Positions 1 through 11,081 of a DNA stretch of 64,000 nucleotides are shown piece after piece. The stretch covers positions 1,610,501 to 1,674,500 of the forward strand of contig RCSZ01000011.1 in the NCBI GenBank assembly GCA_014898425.1. The letters run 5' to 3'. Within the stretch, counting starts at the first letter, position 1; each line of letters opens with the position of its first letter. A model generated the notes under the pieces. It did not search any database, was not told the DNA's origin, and saw only the letters and a program-made list of their open reading frames with translations. The stretch is from Botryotinia globosa (taxonomy: Eukaryota > Ascomycota > Leotiomycetes > Helotiales > Sclerotiniaceae). A program made the position numbers and the translations under genes.

Positions 1-597
1 ATTGCTCAGACTTCCACCTGGAATATACTTTGTTGTGAAGCCAATCACACGGGACTCCACGTCTTCGAGAACGACGCCATCGAACGGCACTAAGTTGGGA
101 TGCGGTGGCAGACTTCTGAGAAGGTTCATTTCGTTCCAGGCCATTTGTACTCTTAGTGGTTTTTCCAAAACATTGAATTTGAAGGCAACCATTCGAGTGT
201 TCCGGTTCTCGTCTTCGTATGATGAAAGATCAACAAATGGTGCAAGTCGATCGAGCTCCTTAAGCTGGGAACGCTTGATTGTACAACATCCAGCTAACGA
301 TTCAATAGTCGAAAACGGTGGATAAGCAATGAATAAAGCTTCGTCCTCCTCCGGATCTGTGGAGACCCCGCAGATGAGTCCATCGTTGTCGACGTCAACT
401 GCTCGAATTTCTGGAGATAGACAATCAGCAAATTGTGCCAGCATGCCGACCTCTTTATCTTCTCCTGGTGGAAAATCCTTTCTTTTGCCTTTGAGTTTGA
501 TCAGACGCAATTGATCCCAATCCCAGACATTACAATAAGCATCGTCACAAAGGTAGGTTTGACCTTCGGACCAGAACCTATCTTCAAGTGGAATCAT
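1..597 (-). CDS. Protein-kinase-like protein, N-terminal part (runs off the left edge)
   Basis: The reverse strand reads open for 199 codons from an ATG at 597-595 to base 1, with no stop, so the gene continues past the window. The product starts MIPLEDRFWSEGQTYLCDDA. A 90-residue leader is followed by a segment that looks like the N-lobe of a protein kinase: a VAFKF strand, then an acidic helix (MAWNEMNLLRSL), PHPNLVPFDGVV, and a hinge-like FTTKYIPGGSL. In kinases this order gives the beta-3 Lys, the alpha-C Glu, the HPNLV turn and the hinge. The glycine loop is not obvious. The catalytic loop and DFG would lie outside the window, so activity cannot be judged. Fungi have many divergent kinase-like proteins of this layout. 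The kinase-fold call is inference from residue pattern; the open frame is seen directly. Confidence 0.6.
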   Translation of the reverse strand, partial: MIPLEDRFWSEGQTYLCDDAYCNVWDWDQLRLIKLKGKRKDFPPGEDKEVGMLAQFADCLSPEIRAVDVDNDGLICGVSTDPEEDEALFIAYPPFSTIESLAGCCTIKRSQLKELDRLAPFVDLSSYEDENRNTRMVAFKFNVLEKPLRVQMAWNEMNLLRSLPPHPNLVPFDGVVLEDVESRVIGFTTKYIPGGSLSN

Positions 598-1176
598 TTT
601 GGCGAAAGAAAGTGATAAGATCTTTCTCTGAGATCAACAATTGAAAAAACGTGGGAAATTTTATGGTCGGAGGAAATCTGCTGAATTTATAGAACCAGTC
701 GGCAGTGTGGTACTTCTGTAAGATTAGGTAATCCGAGTGTTCGAAAATTGGACGGCACGTGAATTTCACCTGACTATGCGGCACGCTGAAAATTGAGCAA
801 CTCGATGCAGGCCAGATTATAAATGAAGATGCATGAAGAATGATATATACTCGCTGGTTCTGGAATGAGCGTTAGTGCTAAGCAGTCATTAACAACTCAT
901 TTCAACCATTCCCTCCGACTTTTCAAAGGTATACGCAAGATTATTCACGAAATGTTGCACATTCAGAAACTATACTGGCAAAACAGAACATACCGGTTTG
1001 TGAATGGATTGGAACTATCAAGAGCTATGTTGCTTATAGTCTTCATAAGTAGTTTGAGGATATCTGCAATGTCCTTAATTATCATACCATCAATCCGAAA
1101 CTTTGAACTCTACTACACGCCTATCATTCATCTCAGTTCATCTCTACCTCAACTACGAAGCGTTCTTCAATCAGCA
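598..1176. other. Intergenic, divergent promoter region
   Basis: This lies between the divergent kinase-like gene and the small Cys-rich gene. Open frames here are short, overlap on both strands and begin at non-ATG codons. I see no RNA gene or repeat. Confidence 0.5.
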
Positions 1177-1434
1177 ATGGCAGCAGTCATCCCACCAGGC
1201 CAGATTGGAACAAATGTTGCGAATCAACACGTCAACGCCGCTAGTAATCCAAACAACTGTTTCTGCGGTTGGTACATTTACTATTCTAGCGTGTGCGGTC
1301 ATGCATTCCAGGAGATTGCTGTACAATGTGGCGCTCGAACCACGCCATCTGGAAGAAGCGGCTTTTGTAGAAGTCCTGCACCGAGGAATATTATTCAGGC
1401 CCCGCAGATCAATGCGCAGTGTAGTTTTTGCTAA
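1177..1434 (+). CDS. Small cysteine-rich protein, 85 aa, putative metal-binding
   Basis: I start the protein at the ATG at 1177, giving MAAVIPPGQIGTNVANQHVN and 85 residues. A longer in-frame reading upstream begins at 865, but it lacks the character of the C-terminal part. The second half carries a compact pattern: CFCGWYIYYSSVCGH, then single Cys residues about 10 and 17 residues on, and a terminal CSFC. The spacing C-x-C-x(9)-C-x-H ... C-x(2)-C resembles a small zinc-ribbon-like fold rather than a secreted disulfide protein, and no convincing signal peptide is present. I do not recognise a named family. Function is unknown; the Cys/His pattern is seen, the zinc binding is inferred. Confidence 0.5.
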   Translation: MAAVIPPGQIGTNVANQHVNAASNPNNCFCGWYIYYSSVCGHAFQEIAVQCGARTTPSGRSGFCRSPAPRNIIQAPQINAQCSFC

Positions 1435-2189
1435 CTGGGGCCGGTGGAGAAGTAAAGGATCGAGGAAAGGAAGGAAGGCTGAATTAATGGGGAGAAAGAC
1501 ATATGAGAAGAACTACACTTGTGACTTTTCGATTGTTGCCCTAGGTATCTGGGACACAGACGAGTTGGGTGTGCTCTATCCCATCCGCTTGGAGGTTTAT
1601 CATCTCAGATGATTAGCTGGCAAGGAACTCATGGTTAGATTCTAGATAATACATTACAATTTCCAAACACGCGTTCCACTATGTGACTTGAGCTTGTATA
1701 CTCCAGTTGATTTTTGGAAGATGAAGTGATAGATTTGATGGCTTGATGTCACTGTGAATGGGTTGAAATTTCTTTCGCCAAACACTACGAGATAAGCATT
1801 GGATCAATCAACAGAGACTTGCAGTGAAGACGTTAGTTAGGATGGGGGAGTAATGGAGGAAGCGTCTTCCCCAATGTTGTATTTGATAGTTCAAATGCAT
1901 ACTGGACATTGAATGTGATGTCTTAAGGACTTCTTGGGATATCCGATCTCGATAAGTTGTCTAATACCATATCGATCGTGACGCTCAGTACTGCAAAAGC
2001 GATTCCAAGTACACAAGCTATTCAAACCCTACCAAAAACCCAAACGCCTGCCAGAGACCCGGAGAAAATATTCCAACGGAGAAGTACAGAAGAGAATAAC
2101 AAATCAAGCTGTCAGAGCTACTCGCCATGTCAAGGTAACATAAGAACAGAACTGCATCCCTGAGAACACCACATAGATGGCACTCCTTT
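1435..2189. other. Intergenic
   Basis: No supported gene. The open frame at 1957-2163 starts at a non-ATG codon and shows no protein-like pattern. Confidence 0.4.
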
Positions 2190-2635
2190 TCATTGATCTT
2201 CGCGCGTCTGTAAGCATATTCTCAAATCTCTTATATCAGTATACGTATTGAAAAACAACTGAAACGGCAGAAGATGAAAGATGAGTCACTAACCTCCGCA
2301 TAATCCGCATCCTCAGAAAGCTCTCTAAGTCTTCTAAACATCAATCTCCCATTCACACGTTCCTCATCACTGAATTTCTTTACGAAATCCTCTCGAGTTT
2401 GCACAACTATTGCATCGGCCGCCTCTTGTGATTTCTTGGCATCTTCTAAGTCCAATCCATCAAAGTCTCCCATGGAACTGAGTTTCTGATAATCGTGTGA
2501 CAAGGGTAGGGCATAGAGATGTAGGTCTGGACTTTTGGTATTACGACGCATTTGAGCGAAGAGCTCTTGTTCCCAGAATTTGAAATAATTTCTGCGTGGA
2601 CATTGGGTCCTGGTGAGGGTGCACTTTTTGGACAT
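2190..2635 (-). CDS. Hypothetical protein, about 119 aa, one intron
   Basis: The start is the ATG at 2635 (MSKKCTLTRTQCPRRNYFKF). Exon 1 is 2294-2635 and ends after ...EDADYAE at a GTTAGT donor. The best acceptor is CTTACAG at 2208, with a TACTGAT branch-like site upstream, so exon 2 is 2190-2207 and adds TREDQ then a stop. The protein is hydrophilic, with an FWEQELFAQMRR helix near the N-terminus and an acidic, Arg-rich C-terminal half (EDFVKKFSDEERVNGRLMFRRLRELSED) likely to be helical. I do not recognise a family. The very short last exon is the weak point; reading through the donor would add about 20 unrelated residues. Confidence 0.45.
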
Positions 2636-5064
2636 TTTTGAGTGTAGGTGATGGATGTGAGAGGATAGGACCAAGTGAGTATATTCAGAACTGATGGAGA
2701 AGTTCGTTTGGTTGATAAACAGATGGAAGATATCAACCATACTATATAGGCAGAACTATCTAGGTGGAGAAGCAAACGCTTTTCAGCGTCTGCCTATCGG
2801 ACTATGCAGTCGCTTTCCCCTCGGCCATGCAACATCCATGTACCGGAATCATGCATATTTTCTAGGAGTTCTCCGATTATTCAGTTCTGCCTAGGAGATT
2901 TACTCCGATTCTCGATGAATGGAATGAAAACAGAGAATCACAATCAATCACGCTCCTCTTCTTTTCAATCAACGCTCACCATCTAGCAAAAAGGGGGTGA
3001 TAATAGAGTGCGAAACAATATCTTCGGTACTCTGATACGAAACTACCGCATATATACACCGTTTGACGAGCAACTATTCTGCGAAAGTAACATACTTAAA
3101 CATATCATGGAACGATGTTGTCAACTGTAAATGATTCACTCGGATCATCTCTCTCAACGCCGGGGGATGAGACTGGAAACTTTCTACCCGGCCTCATATG
3201 CAGCCTAATCACAAATGTACCGTGCCGACAACAAAGCAGTTGTCCGAACCGCAAGCCACCAATATGATGAAAAAAGTGCAAAACGACAAAGATTACTAAA
3301 TCTCATGCTCATGAATTTAGGCAAAAACAAACAAACCCCTAATTTCCAAACCAAAGAAAAAACAAGAAACTAATCTGTGCTGCTAACCATTCAGTCACAT
3401 GCTTTCGTAAAGAACTAACACAGCCACAAATTAGCAGCTGGTGCCACGACATTATTGTTTCAAAGAAACGTGGAGAAATCAATTCTTGAGAGTTTCTTAT
3501 CGTCCTGTCGGTCCTGTCGGTCCTGTCGGTTCTATCGGTCCCATCTTATCTTACCAACTTCACGGGTTTTCATATCCATTTCGTCGTGATTCATAGAGTG
3601 CATATGTATCTATGGAGCACGTCTTCCCTCCCGTAATGTAAATCATTGGACTCGACATATGTTACTGCACTCCTCTCTCCTGCATGAATTCCTTGATTTC
3701 CACGCTCGTCTCCATCAAAAGACCTGCGTGCAAGCGTACACAACGTACAGAAGAAGCGAGCGGGAGACCACCGGCGCCGAATGGCTCCATAGCGGTAAGC
3801 GACAGGACGTTGAATTTCGTCCTCGCATGCTTCGGAGTCCATAAAAGATTTGTATATGATTCAATAGCACAGATTAAACCTTCTCGGGAGTAAGTATTTT
3901 TTTCTCTTTCCAAGGAAGAGAGTGACTTGGATGCATGTGAGCCTAACAAATCTTGCTGTTGGACCAAAAGTTCAACGACACGATGCACGATGGAGATTCA
4001 CATTTCCACTTTCATGCATGAAGATGCGTTGGGAAGGGATATCCTATTGGACGAGAAGGATTCTCTTCCGTATATACTGAAGGATGATTTCGGTTTGATA
4101 ATTTTTTGAATCCAATGATTTCGAAGTGATTTTAGATATTGGTGGAGGAAGTAAAGATGATGATCCAATGAAGGGGTAAGTTCCAGACCTAGAAAGAAGA
4201 AGCTCTCGCCTTATTGATCGATAGATCTCGTATTTTTACTATTTATGAACCAAGAATCCAGGATGCCATTGCCATAGCCATTGCCATCACGATTCACGAT
4301 TCACGATTCATTCGCCCCAGAAAAGAATCCACAAGATTTCTCAAGGAAAGACTAAAACTCCACATAAAGTATGTGAAATCGGTTTGATTCTCCGATATGT
4401 CCCCTCCAAACCTTCCAAAAGGCACCTTGAAATCCGATCATCCCATCTATCATCGTGGACTTGTATCCTTCTATACATATAACTAATACATCTACCTTCA
4501 ATCCCAGGTATACCTACATGCTTAAATGAAGTCGTGACCCAGTTCTCCGCAGGTAGTCATCTCCATCTCCATCCATCCTAACATCATTCAAAAACCCATC
4601 CATACAAATAATCCTCTCAAATCCCTCACTCTTTGCTGTCCGACAGTCCCACGAATTCCTCAGTTCCTCAGTTGATCTGCCATACTTACCTCCTTTTTCT
4701 TCCTTTCTTTCCACCTACCTACCTGCTCGACGGAACGGAACTCTCTCCCGTCCTACATTTCTCCGTTCCCAAAAAATTCCCACTTAAATTTCCCCCGCCA
4801 TCAGCTCTTCACCGCACTTTTTTGGCGGTAAAGAAGTAGCTAGCTAGCTAGCTTGCTTGCTTGCTTGCTCACTTGCTCACTCGCTCACTCACTCACTCAC
4901 TCACTCACTCACTCACTCACGGAATCTACTTCTTATTCTTTTCACAAGCCAAAAATTCCATTCACTTCTTTTTCAAATCTTCTTTGCGATACCACATTCC
5001 GAGAAATAAGAAGCCGGTCTTCTCTTTTTCTCTCAAAATATATACCCATATCATACGTTCAAAA
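2636..5064. other. Long intergenic region
   Basis: No supported gene in 2.4 kb. A 9-bp tandem repeat (unit GTCCTGTCG, three clean copies plus a degraded one) lies at 3501-3540. The short reverse-strand frame at 3662-3988 has no ATG at its start and looks like chance. The right end is the pyrimidine-rich leader of the next gene, including the tetranucleotide array at 4836-4920. Confidence 0.4.
4836..4920. repeat. Tetranucleotide microsatellite in a 5' leader
   Basis: The array changes unit along its length: GCTA copies, then GCTT, then GCTC/ACTC copies up to 4920. It lies about 145 bp upstream of the start codon of the gene at 5065, probably inside its transcribed leader. Frames through it give artificial Leu/Thr/His-Ser repeats. 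Confidence 0.85.
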
Positions 5065-7090
5065 ATGGCTCCTCCCATCACAGAAACCGTTACCATTATC
5101 AATAAATCGGGGAAAGTAGTCAGCACCGTAAGTATCTCTACCATTTTCCCGAGGTTTTCCCTGGAATTCCCCTCATCCGATGTTACACACATACAAAATT
5201 ATGCGGTGACTAACCAGCACATTTGTTTGAAAAAATTAGGGAAAACAACTCGTAAACATCTTCAAAGATGCTAAAGCCGCATATCAAGAAAAGAAAGCAC
5301 AGTTGAGAGAAGAACATTATCTTCGGGAAGAAGCACGATCATATCGGGCACAGAGACGTCTCAACGAAGCTCGATATGAAATCGAAGAGGCACGAGGCGG
5401 AGGGGGAGAGGGAGATGATGCACAATCGATAGCTTCGAGAAGATCTCACAGATCTCATCGCTCACATCGTTCTCATTCCTCTCGTCAGGAACCAAGAGAT
5501 TCGTCTCGTCCTCCTCTTACCATCAATAACTATGAGGAATTCCCAGAGACGCAAAGTTTGGCCAGTGGCCGCTCCCATCGCTCTCATCGTTCCCACACGA
5601 GAACTCGCCAGGAATTCAATTTCGATGATTTGGATGAGGAAGAAGATATGCAAAGTCTAGCAAGCAAACGTTCGCATCGATCTCATCGTTCGAAACGCAG
5701 TCGTTCAGTTCATGGTTCTAAAGCTCCCACTCAATATGAGCCTGCGGAAACCCATTACGAAGATCCCGAAGAGGGATTTTATGATGATCCCCCTCTAGCC
5801 ATGTATCGCCAACCATTTGCCGAAACGGAATTGAGTCTCGCGAGGAGACATACAGAGATGGAAGCTGCTCCTCCCATGCCAGGGCATCTCGTAAGAAGAG
5901 AAACAGCTCCTGCGACGTATACCAGCGGGCAATTAGTCCCACGTGCAACTTCCGTGCCTGATCTTCATGATGACTCAATTGATATGGATTTGGCATATGG
6001 AGATGCCCATCACTTTGAATCCGATCCCGAACCAGAGTACGAAGAACCAATCGCCTCGCAACAACTCCCAGCAGAACTCGACGAAACAATGAGTAAACTC
6101 GATACTCTTCTCATCGAAGCCCAATGTCTTCACCACACTGCCACAGCCATCATGTCGAATCTCCAAGCCAACCCTGAAGCCATGGCCGCCGTAGCTCTCA
6201 CGCTCGCCGAGCTTTCCTCCCTCCTCACCAAAATGTCTCCTTCCATCCTGCCCATGCTCAAAGCCAGCTCCCCCGCCATCTTCGCCCTCCTCGCATCTCC
6301 TCAATTTCTCATCGCCGGAGGTGTCGCTCTAGGCGTCACAGTCGTCATGTTCAACGGTTTCAAAATCATCAAGAAACTACAAGCCACTCCCGAAAAGACA
6401 CTAGAAGCTCCAATGGCCATGCAAGCCCTCCCCGCTACCCCCAACTATCCTGACACACCTGGATTCATGGAACCCAAAGACATGAACCATGAATACGAAG
6501 AAGCGATGCCCTACGAAGCTTTCGAGGAAGAGCTAAGCAGCATCGACATCTGGCGTCGTGGTATCGCCGACGCAGAGATAGAAAGTGTAGGCACAAGTGT
6601 AGATGGTGAATACATTACCCCCACCGCAGCACGACATAAGGAAAGTCGCCACGCAGAGCGAATTCGTCAACGTGCCGCCGAGGAACGAATTGACGAGAGT
6701 GAAGAGGAAAAAGAAGAAAAGAGAAGTATCATGAGTCGCTTGACCAGCAAATCTCGTCGTTCCAAAACTCTTCCCATTAGAGGTAGTCCTTCCGAGTACG
6801 AACCTTCCGTCAAGTCTAAAGATGACGATATTGAATCCATCCGTACTTCTCGCACGAGTAAGACCTCGAAATCTACAAAGACCTCGAAGAGTCACAGATC
6901 GAGTCGCTCGAAGAAAGATGATGATGAGCGCACGGAACGCATAGAGAAAGAAGAGAAAGAACCCAAGGAGAAGAAAAAGAAGACGCCTTTGAGTATTTTT
7001 AGAAGCAAGACGGAGAAAAGCGCGAGTTTCAAGGGAAAGGAAAAGGAGAGCAAGAAAATGGGTCATCATCCGCTTTTACTTGAGCTTTGA
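5065..7090 (+). CDS. Ser/His-Arg repeat protein with one membrane segment, 637 aa
   Basis: Exons are 5065-5127 and 5240-7090. The intron has a GTAAGT donor and TTAG acceptor and leaves phase 0 (...GKVVST | GKQLVNIFKD...). The N-terminus (MAPPITETVTIINKSGKVVS) and the following Lys/Arg/Glu-rich helix look structured. Residues about 60-160 carry three blocks of SHRSHRSHR-type repeats, each introduced by QS(I/L)AS. The middle is acidic and disordered. A helical bundle (LDTLLIEAQCLHHTATAIM ... ALTLAELSSLLTKMSPSILP) precedes one hydrophobic segment at about residues 372-395 (FLIAGGVALGVTVVMF). The tail is Lys/Ser-rich, with KSRRSK and TSKTSKSTKTSK. I recognise no named family; a membrane-anchored scaffold with phosphorylatable low-complexity arms is an inference. 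Confidence 0.8.
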
Positions 7091-7917
7091 GGTTTCGGCT
7101 CACGCTTGATTTTGTTCACAACTTGATCTAGGTTTTGGTGTTCCGAGGACATTTCCTTCGATGCGTAGCTCATCCCATCTACACACCTCAAATCGAACAC
7201 TCAACAATCCTCACAATTGAACCTCACTTCTTTCTTTCCTCTTCATTTCCTTTTCTTCTTTTAGCGGATTTTCAACCAATTAGTCGGTCGTTTGGTCGGT
7301 CGGTCGGTTATTTGTTATGGTTCGGTAGCTTTTGACGAGTATTTCAACTCAACTCAACTCAGCATTCCCTCACTTTTCTTCTTTTTTCACTCCACAATAT
7401 CCCCTTTTCCGGGAATTTTCGAATCAAGAGAGGAGTTTTTTATTCATGATTTCACGGATTTATGGACGGATGGGCATTTCAATATGGAACAATGATGAAA
7501 AAAAAGGGAGATGGAGATGAAGATGGAAATGGATATGTTTTTATGTGCATACGAATGAATAGATCACGAATAACAGATTGGAAGGACTGTTGAAAGGGTC
7601 TTATATAACGAATGAGTGGTATGGGATTTATATAAATGAAAATATATATATATAAATACTTGACAATGAAAGAATGAAAGCAAAGAAAATTAATTGCTGC
7701 GTATTGATATAATGTTTATGTTTGATTTATATATACTTTTCTTTACGAATCTCAACAAATAAATTTATATATCTTATTCTTATATTTTATTTTTCAAAAT
7801 AAGAATTTTCTTTTTTATAAATTAATCTATATATTCAATTTCCCTTTTCTTTTATCTTGTTTTTCGTTATATAATTTACTATCCTCTCGCTATTCTCTTA
7901 CTCTTATCCTCTTTCCA

Positions 7918-8060
7918 ATCATCTCTCCATCTCTCCATCTCTCCATCTCTCCATCTCTCCATCTCTCCATCTCTCCATCTCTCCATCTCTCCATCTCTCC
8001 ATCTCTCCATCTCTCCATCTCTCCATCTCTCCGTTTTTTCATCTCTCCATCTCTCCATCC
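7918..8060. repeat. 8-bp minisatellite, unit CTCTCCAT
   Basis: About 14 uninterrupted copies of the 8-bp unit run to about 8032, then a TTTTTTC interruption, then two more copies. The unit length is not a multiple of three, so all reverse frames read through as RWRDGEME-type protein; those frames are artefacts. Confidence 0.9.
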
Positions 8061-8104
8061 CAAATCCCAAATCCCAAATCCCAAATCTCAATCATTAGAA
8101 TTCC

Positions 8105-8182
8105 CAACTCAAACCCACAACTCAAACCCACAACTCAAACCCACAACTCAAACCCACAACTCAAACCCACAACTCAAACCCA
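8105..8182. repeat. 13-bp minisatellite, unit AACTCAAACCCAC
   Basis: Six perfect head-to-tail copies, directly after the CCCAAAT array and before the 10-bp array. Confidence 0.9.
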
Positions 8183-8200
8183 ATAAATAAGTATATAAAT

Positions 8201-8360
8201 AAATAAATATAAATAAATATAAATAAATATAAATAAATATAAATAAATATAAATAAATATAAATAAATATAAATAAATATAAATAAATATAAATAAATAT
8301 AAATAAATATAAATAAATATAAATAAATATAAATAAATATAAATAAATATAAATAAATAT
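8201..8360. repeat. 10-bp minisatellite, unit AAATAAATAT
   Basis: Sixteen perfect copies in 160 bp, flanked by partial copies. The phased A/T tracts recur about once per helical turn, so intrinsic curvature is plausible (inference). Confidence 0.92.
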
Positions 8361-9693
8361 AAATATACTTATCCATATACAAACTCATTCACTCAATATA
8401 TATATATATACCCATATATATACCCATATATCATAACAAATACTTATTTATCTATAACAAATACTTACTCATTTACTCCCCTACTCATTCACTCACTCAT
8501 TCACCTATCCCCCCACCATTCAATTTACATCTACATCTACATCTACATCTATACCTACATCAATATTCAAACTCATCCACACCACTTTCACTCTCCCTTA
8601 TTAACATATACTCTTACTAATACATATATACTTACATTCCCCTCCCCTCCCCTCCCCTCCCTCTCTCTCTCGCTTCTCGCTACTTACTTCCCCTTCCCCT
8701 TTCTCATTCTCATTCTCATTCTCTTCCCTCAGATTCAAATTCAAGATCAAATTCACTTTCGAAATCGGTTTCGAAATCGGTTTCAATTCCATCCAACGAG
8801 AAATCACATGTTACAAAGTACACATACAAACAAGCACAAGAAGAAATCCTTGTAGTCAAGAGTTATTCATTTCTATTGATTATTATTCATCCACTCACTT
8901 CTCTTATATCATCCCATCTCACCACCTCTTCCAACAACCCCTCATATAAATCAACCACCTAATACCTAGATAGATACTCAATCTCACATCCAGATCTTTC
9001 GATTTCATCTCACCAGCTAACTATCCCCTCATATGACTTTGTTTCATTTCAATTCATTCCATATCCTATCCTATTCATGACCACTATCATGAACCATATA
9101 CATCCATCCAGCCATCTGCTCCAAAATCAATCCAAATCAGCCACCCAATATATATCCAACTCCGCATCCAAACCAATCCTCCAACTCCTCCACCAACAAA
9201 ATCCCAAACCCAACCTAACTACCGGAAAATGCAAGAAATCGTTATGCGTTCAAAACCATTCAAATCTAATCCAGCTCAACCGGCTCCGTTATTACCATCC
9301 CCTTTCATTCCCATCGACGGATATTGAATCTGCTCGCCTGGGTGAATTGGTCCTCCAAGACGTCTTGATCAATTGCCATGACTAAAACCTAATATTCAAG
9401 GTCAAAAATCACACACACCCCACTACACTCCCCCACCAAATCATACTCGTTCTTATTCGACCTTGGGTATCGTGATCTGGTGTGATGCTCCTTATAGAGC
9501 TTATCGGCTTGGTATGAAGGTTCTGCCGATTTCGCATACATCTATCGATGCCGCGAGTTGTCGTATACAATCGCCCGGGCCCAGTGATTCCTCGATAATC
9601 ACTTTCGAATCGAATCCAAGGCCTCTTAATTCCAAATCACTACCATAAATCTCCTCATTACGAATTCAAAGCTTCATTCATTCCTTCACCCTT

Positions 9694-11081
9694 TCATTCG
9701 ATAACCATCTTTCTGAAACCTCCTACCATCGTCCAACCTAAAGCTCTCAAAGCACTTGGATCTTTCGCCCGAATAATCGTGCAGGCGGGTAACATTGGAT
9801 TCGTCGGATCCACATGTGATGCATCTTTTGCTGCTTGTTCAATTGCATCCATTTCCTCTTTACACTCTTGCTCATTCAATGGACATACAGTAATTGGTTG
9901 ACGATGAGTAATATCTCGAGCACCGGAGAGGTGAACCTGCAAAGTGTAATAGTTAGTTGAGACAATTTGCATGAGGAATTCGAGACAGTTGGACTAGTCA
10001 AATATGCGAATGAGAGAAGAAAACATGTATATACCTTTATAACGAGAAAAAACTCAATCTTGTACAAGGTCCCCGTGGTCGTAAACGAATTGACAAAGTG
10101 CATTGGAAATGCAGCTTTTCCTCTCCTGATGATTCCCTCCGAATCTCTCAAATCCTTCGATGGATATATCAGCCCTAGCGTCGTGAAGTAACCAGCCTCG
10201 GGCAATTTTGCTCCCACCGTCGCCGTCTGCTTAGCTATGCGATTGATTTTCTTCGTTGGTTCATCTCCTTCTGGATTATATGTGATTTCCTCTTCTATGC
10301 CAATTGTAATCTTTTGTATGACGACTTTGGTAGCTTTCTTCATGTAAAGGGAGTTTGGAAATAGATGGATATAGACGCTAACTGGATCCGAAGGGCCAAA
10401 TGACCATCGAGGTATTGTGATTCTCATAGTAACCAGATGATCCGTATTCTTCTCTGCAGATTCTGGTCGATTATACATGCCAAATGTTGAAAGAGTATCA
10501 TATCTCTGCATCGGGACTGGAAACGCGAATTTCTTTTGATCTTGACCTTGTTGAACGGTAACCACCAACTCATAATAAGTTTCCGCCGTGCGACTTGGTA
10601 ATTGTAAACTCGCCGGTGGGATCCTTCGATTCGATTCCTCTCCCCCCCTTCCAAATGGGATGAATAGTACGAAAGGTAGATCCATCAGAACCACACTTTC
10701 GCTCTCCTTTCCAGCTGTACATCGAAACAATAATAGCTCCTTCCCAACTACATCTGTCGTTTCTCTTCGAGGTGTCCCCAGATGCTTCTTAGCTATCGAT
10801 TCCGCAGATGGGTGAACCGTTTCTCTTCGCTGCAAACATATTCGTACCAACGATATCGCTATCGGCGCAGAAATTCCAGTGAGGGGTCGAATCTCTACTT
10901 TACCCTCTATCCTAGGCTAGAAATCCCCGAATTAATACCATACCCTCCAAGAAATCACAATTGCAAACCCAAACTTTCCACCAAAGAAAAAGAGATGACC
11001 TACAAGCGTCGCAGAAATACCCGGATAACCAACCAGAAAATTACTGTTTGGTGGTCCGGAGACACGGACAAAGGCAGACAT
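9694..11081 (-). CDS. Arrestin-like protein, 400 aa, three exons
   Basis: Exons on the reverse strand are 11004-11081, 10035-10916 and 9694-9936. The introns have GTAGGT...TTTCTAG and GTATAT...CTAACTAT...TTGCAG signals, and both junctions keep frame. The protein starts MSAFVRVSGPPNSNFLVGYP, continues PRIEGKVEIRPLTG, and carries arrestin-type beta-sandwich strands: LLFRC, DLPFVLFIPFG, a Tyr-rich YYELVVTV strand, then ITIPRWSFGPSDPVSVYIHL. Fungal arrestin-like proteins usually act as adaptors for ubiquitin ligases at the plasma membrane or endosomes. No PY (PPxY) motif is visible here, so a ligase-adaptor role is not supported by motif. The last exon is acidic and ends with a hydrophobic/basic GWTMVGGFRKMVIE. 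The gene is convergent with nothing close. Structure confidence is high; the function is family-level only. Confidence 0.85.

Larger units (their letters stand above)
7091..9693. other. Intergenic, repeat-rich
   Basis: No supported gene in 2.6 kb. It holds the 3' region of the upstream gene, an AT-rich stretch, four adjacent tandem arrays at 7918-8360 (the larger ones listed separately; a 7-bp CCCAAAT array, four copies, lies at about 8059-8086) and pyrimidine-rich tracts. Open frames here are produced by the repeats or lack coding character. Confidence 0.5.

Noticed and set aside
865..1176. N-terminal extension of the small Cys-rich frame
   Set aside because: An upstream in-frame start exists at 865, but the extra 104 residues lack the composition of the C-terminal domain; the ATG at 1177 is the better start.
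3662..3988. 108-aa reverse frame
   Set aside because: Its first codon is GTG, with a stop shortly upstream and no ATG until near the end; no protein pattern is seen.
7879..8388. Reverse-strand frames giving RWRDGEME and IYLYLFIF repeats
   Set aside because: They are translations of the 8-bp and 10-bp tandem arrays, open only because the unit length is not a multiple of three and lacks stops.
9077..9385. 102-aa forward frame starting with ATG
   Set aside because: Asn/Gln/His-rich translation of pyrimidine/A-rich DNA with no domain. It lies beyond the 3' end of the arrestin gene and is more likely non-coding.
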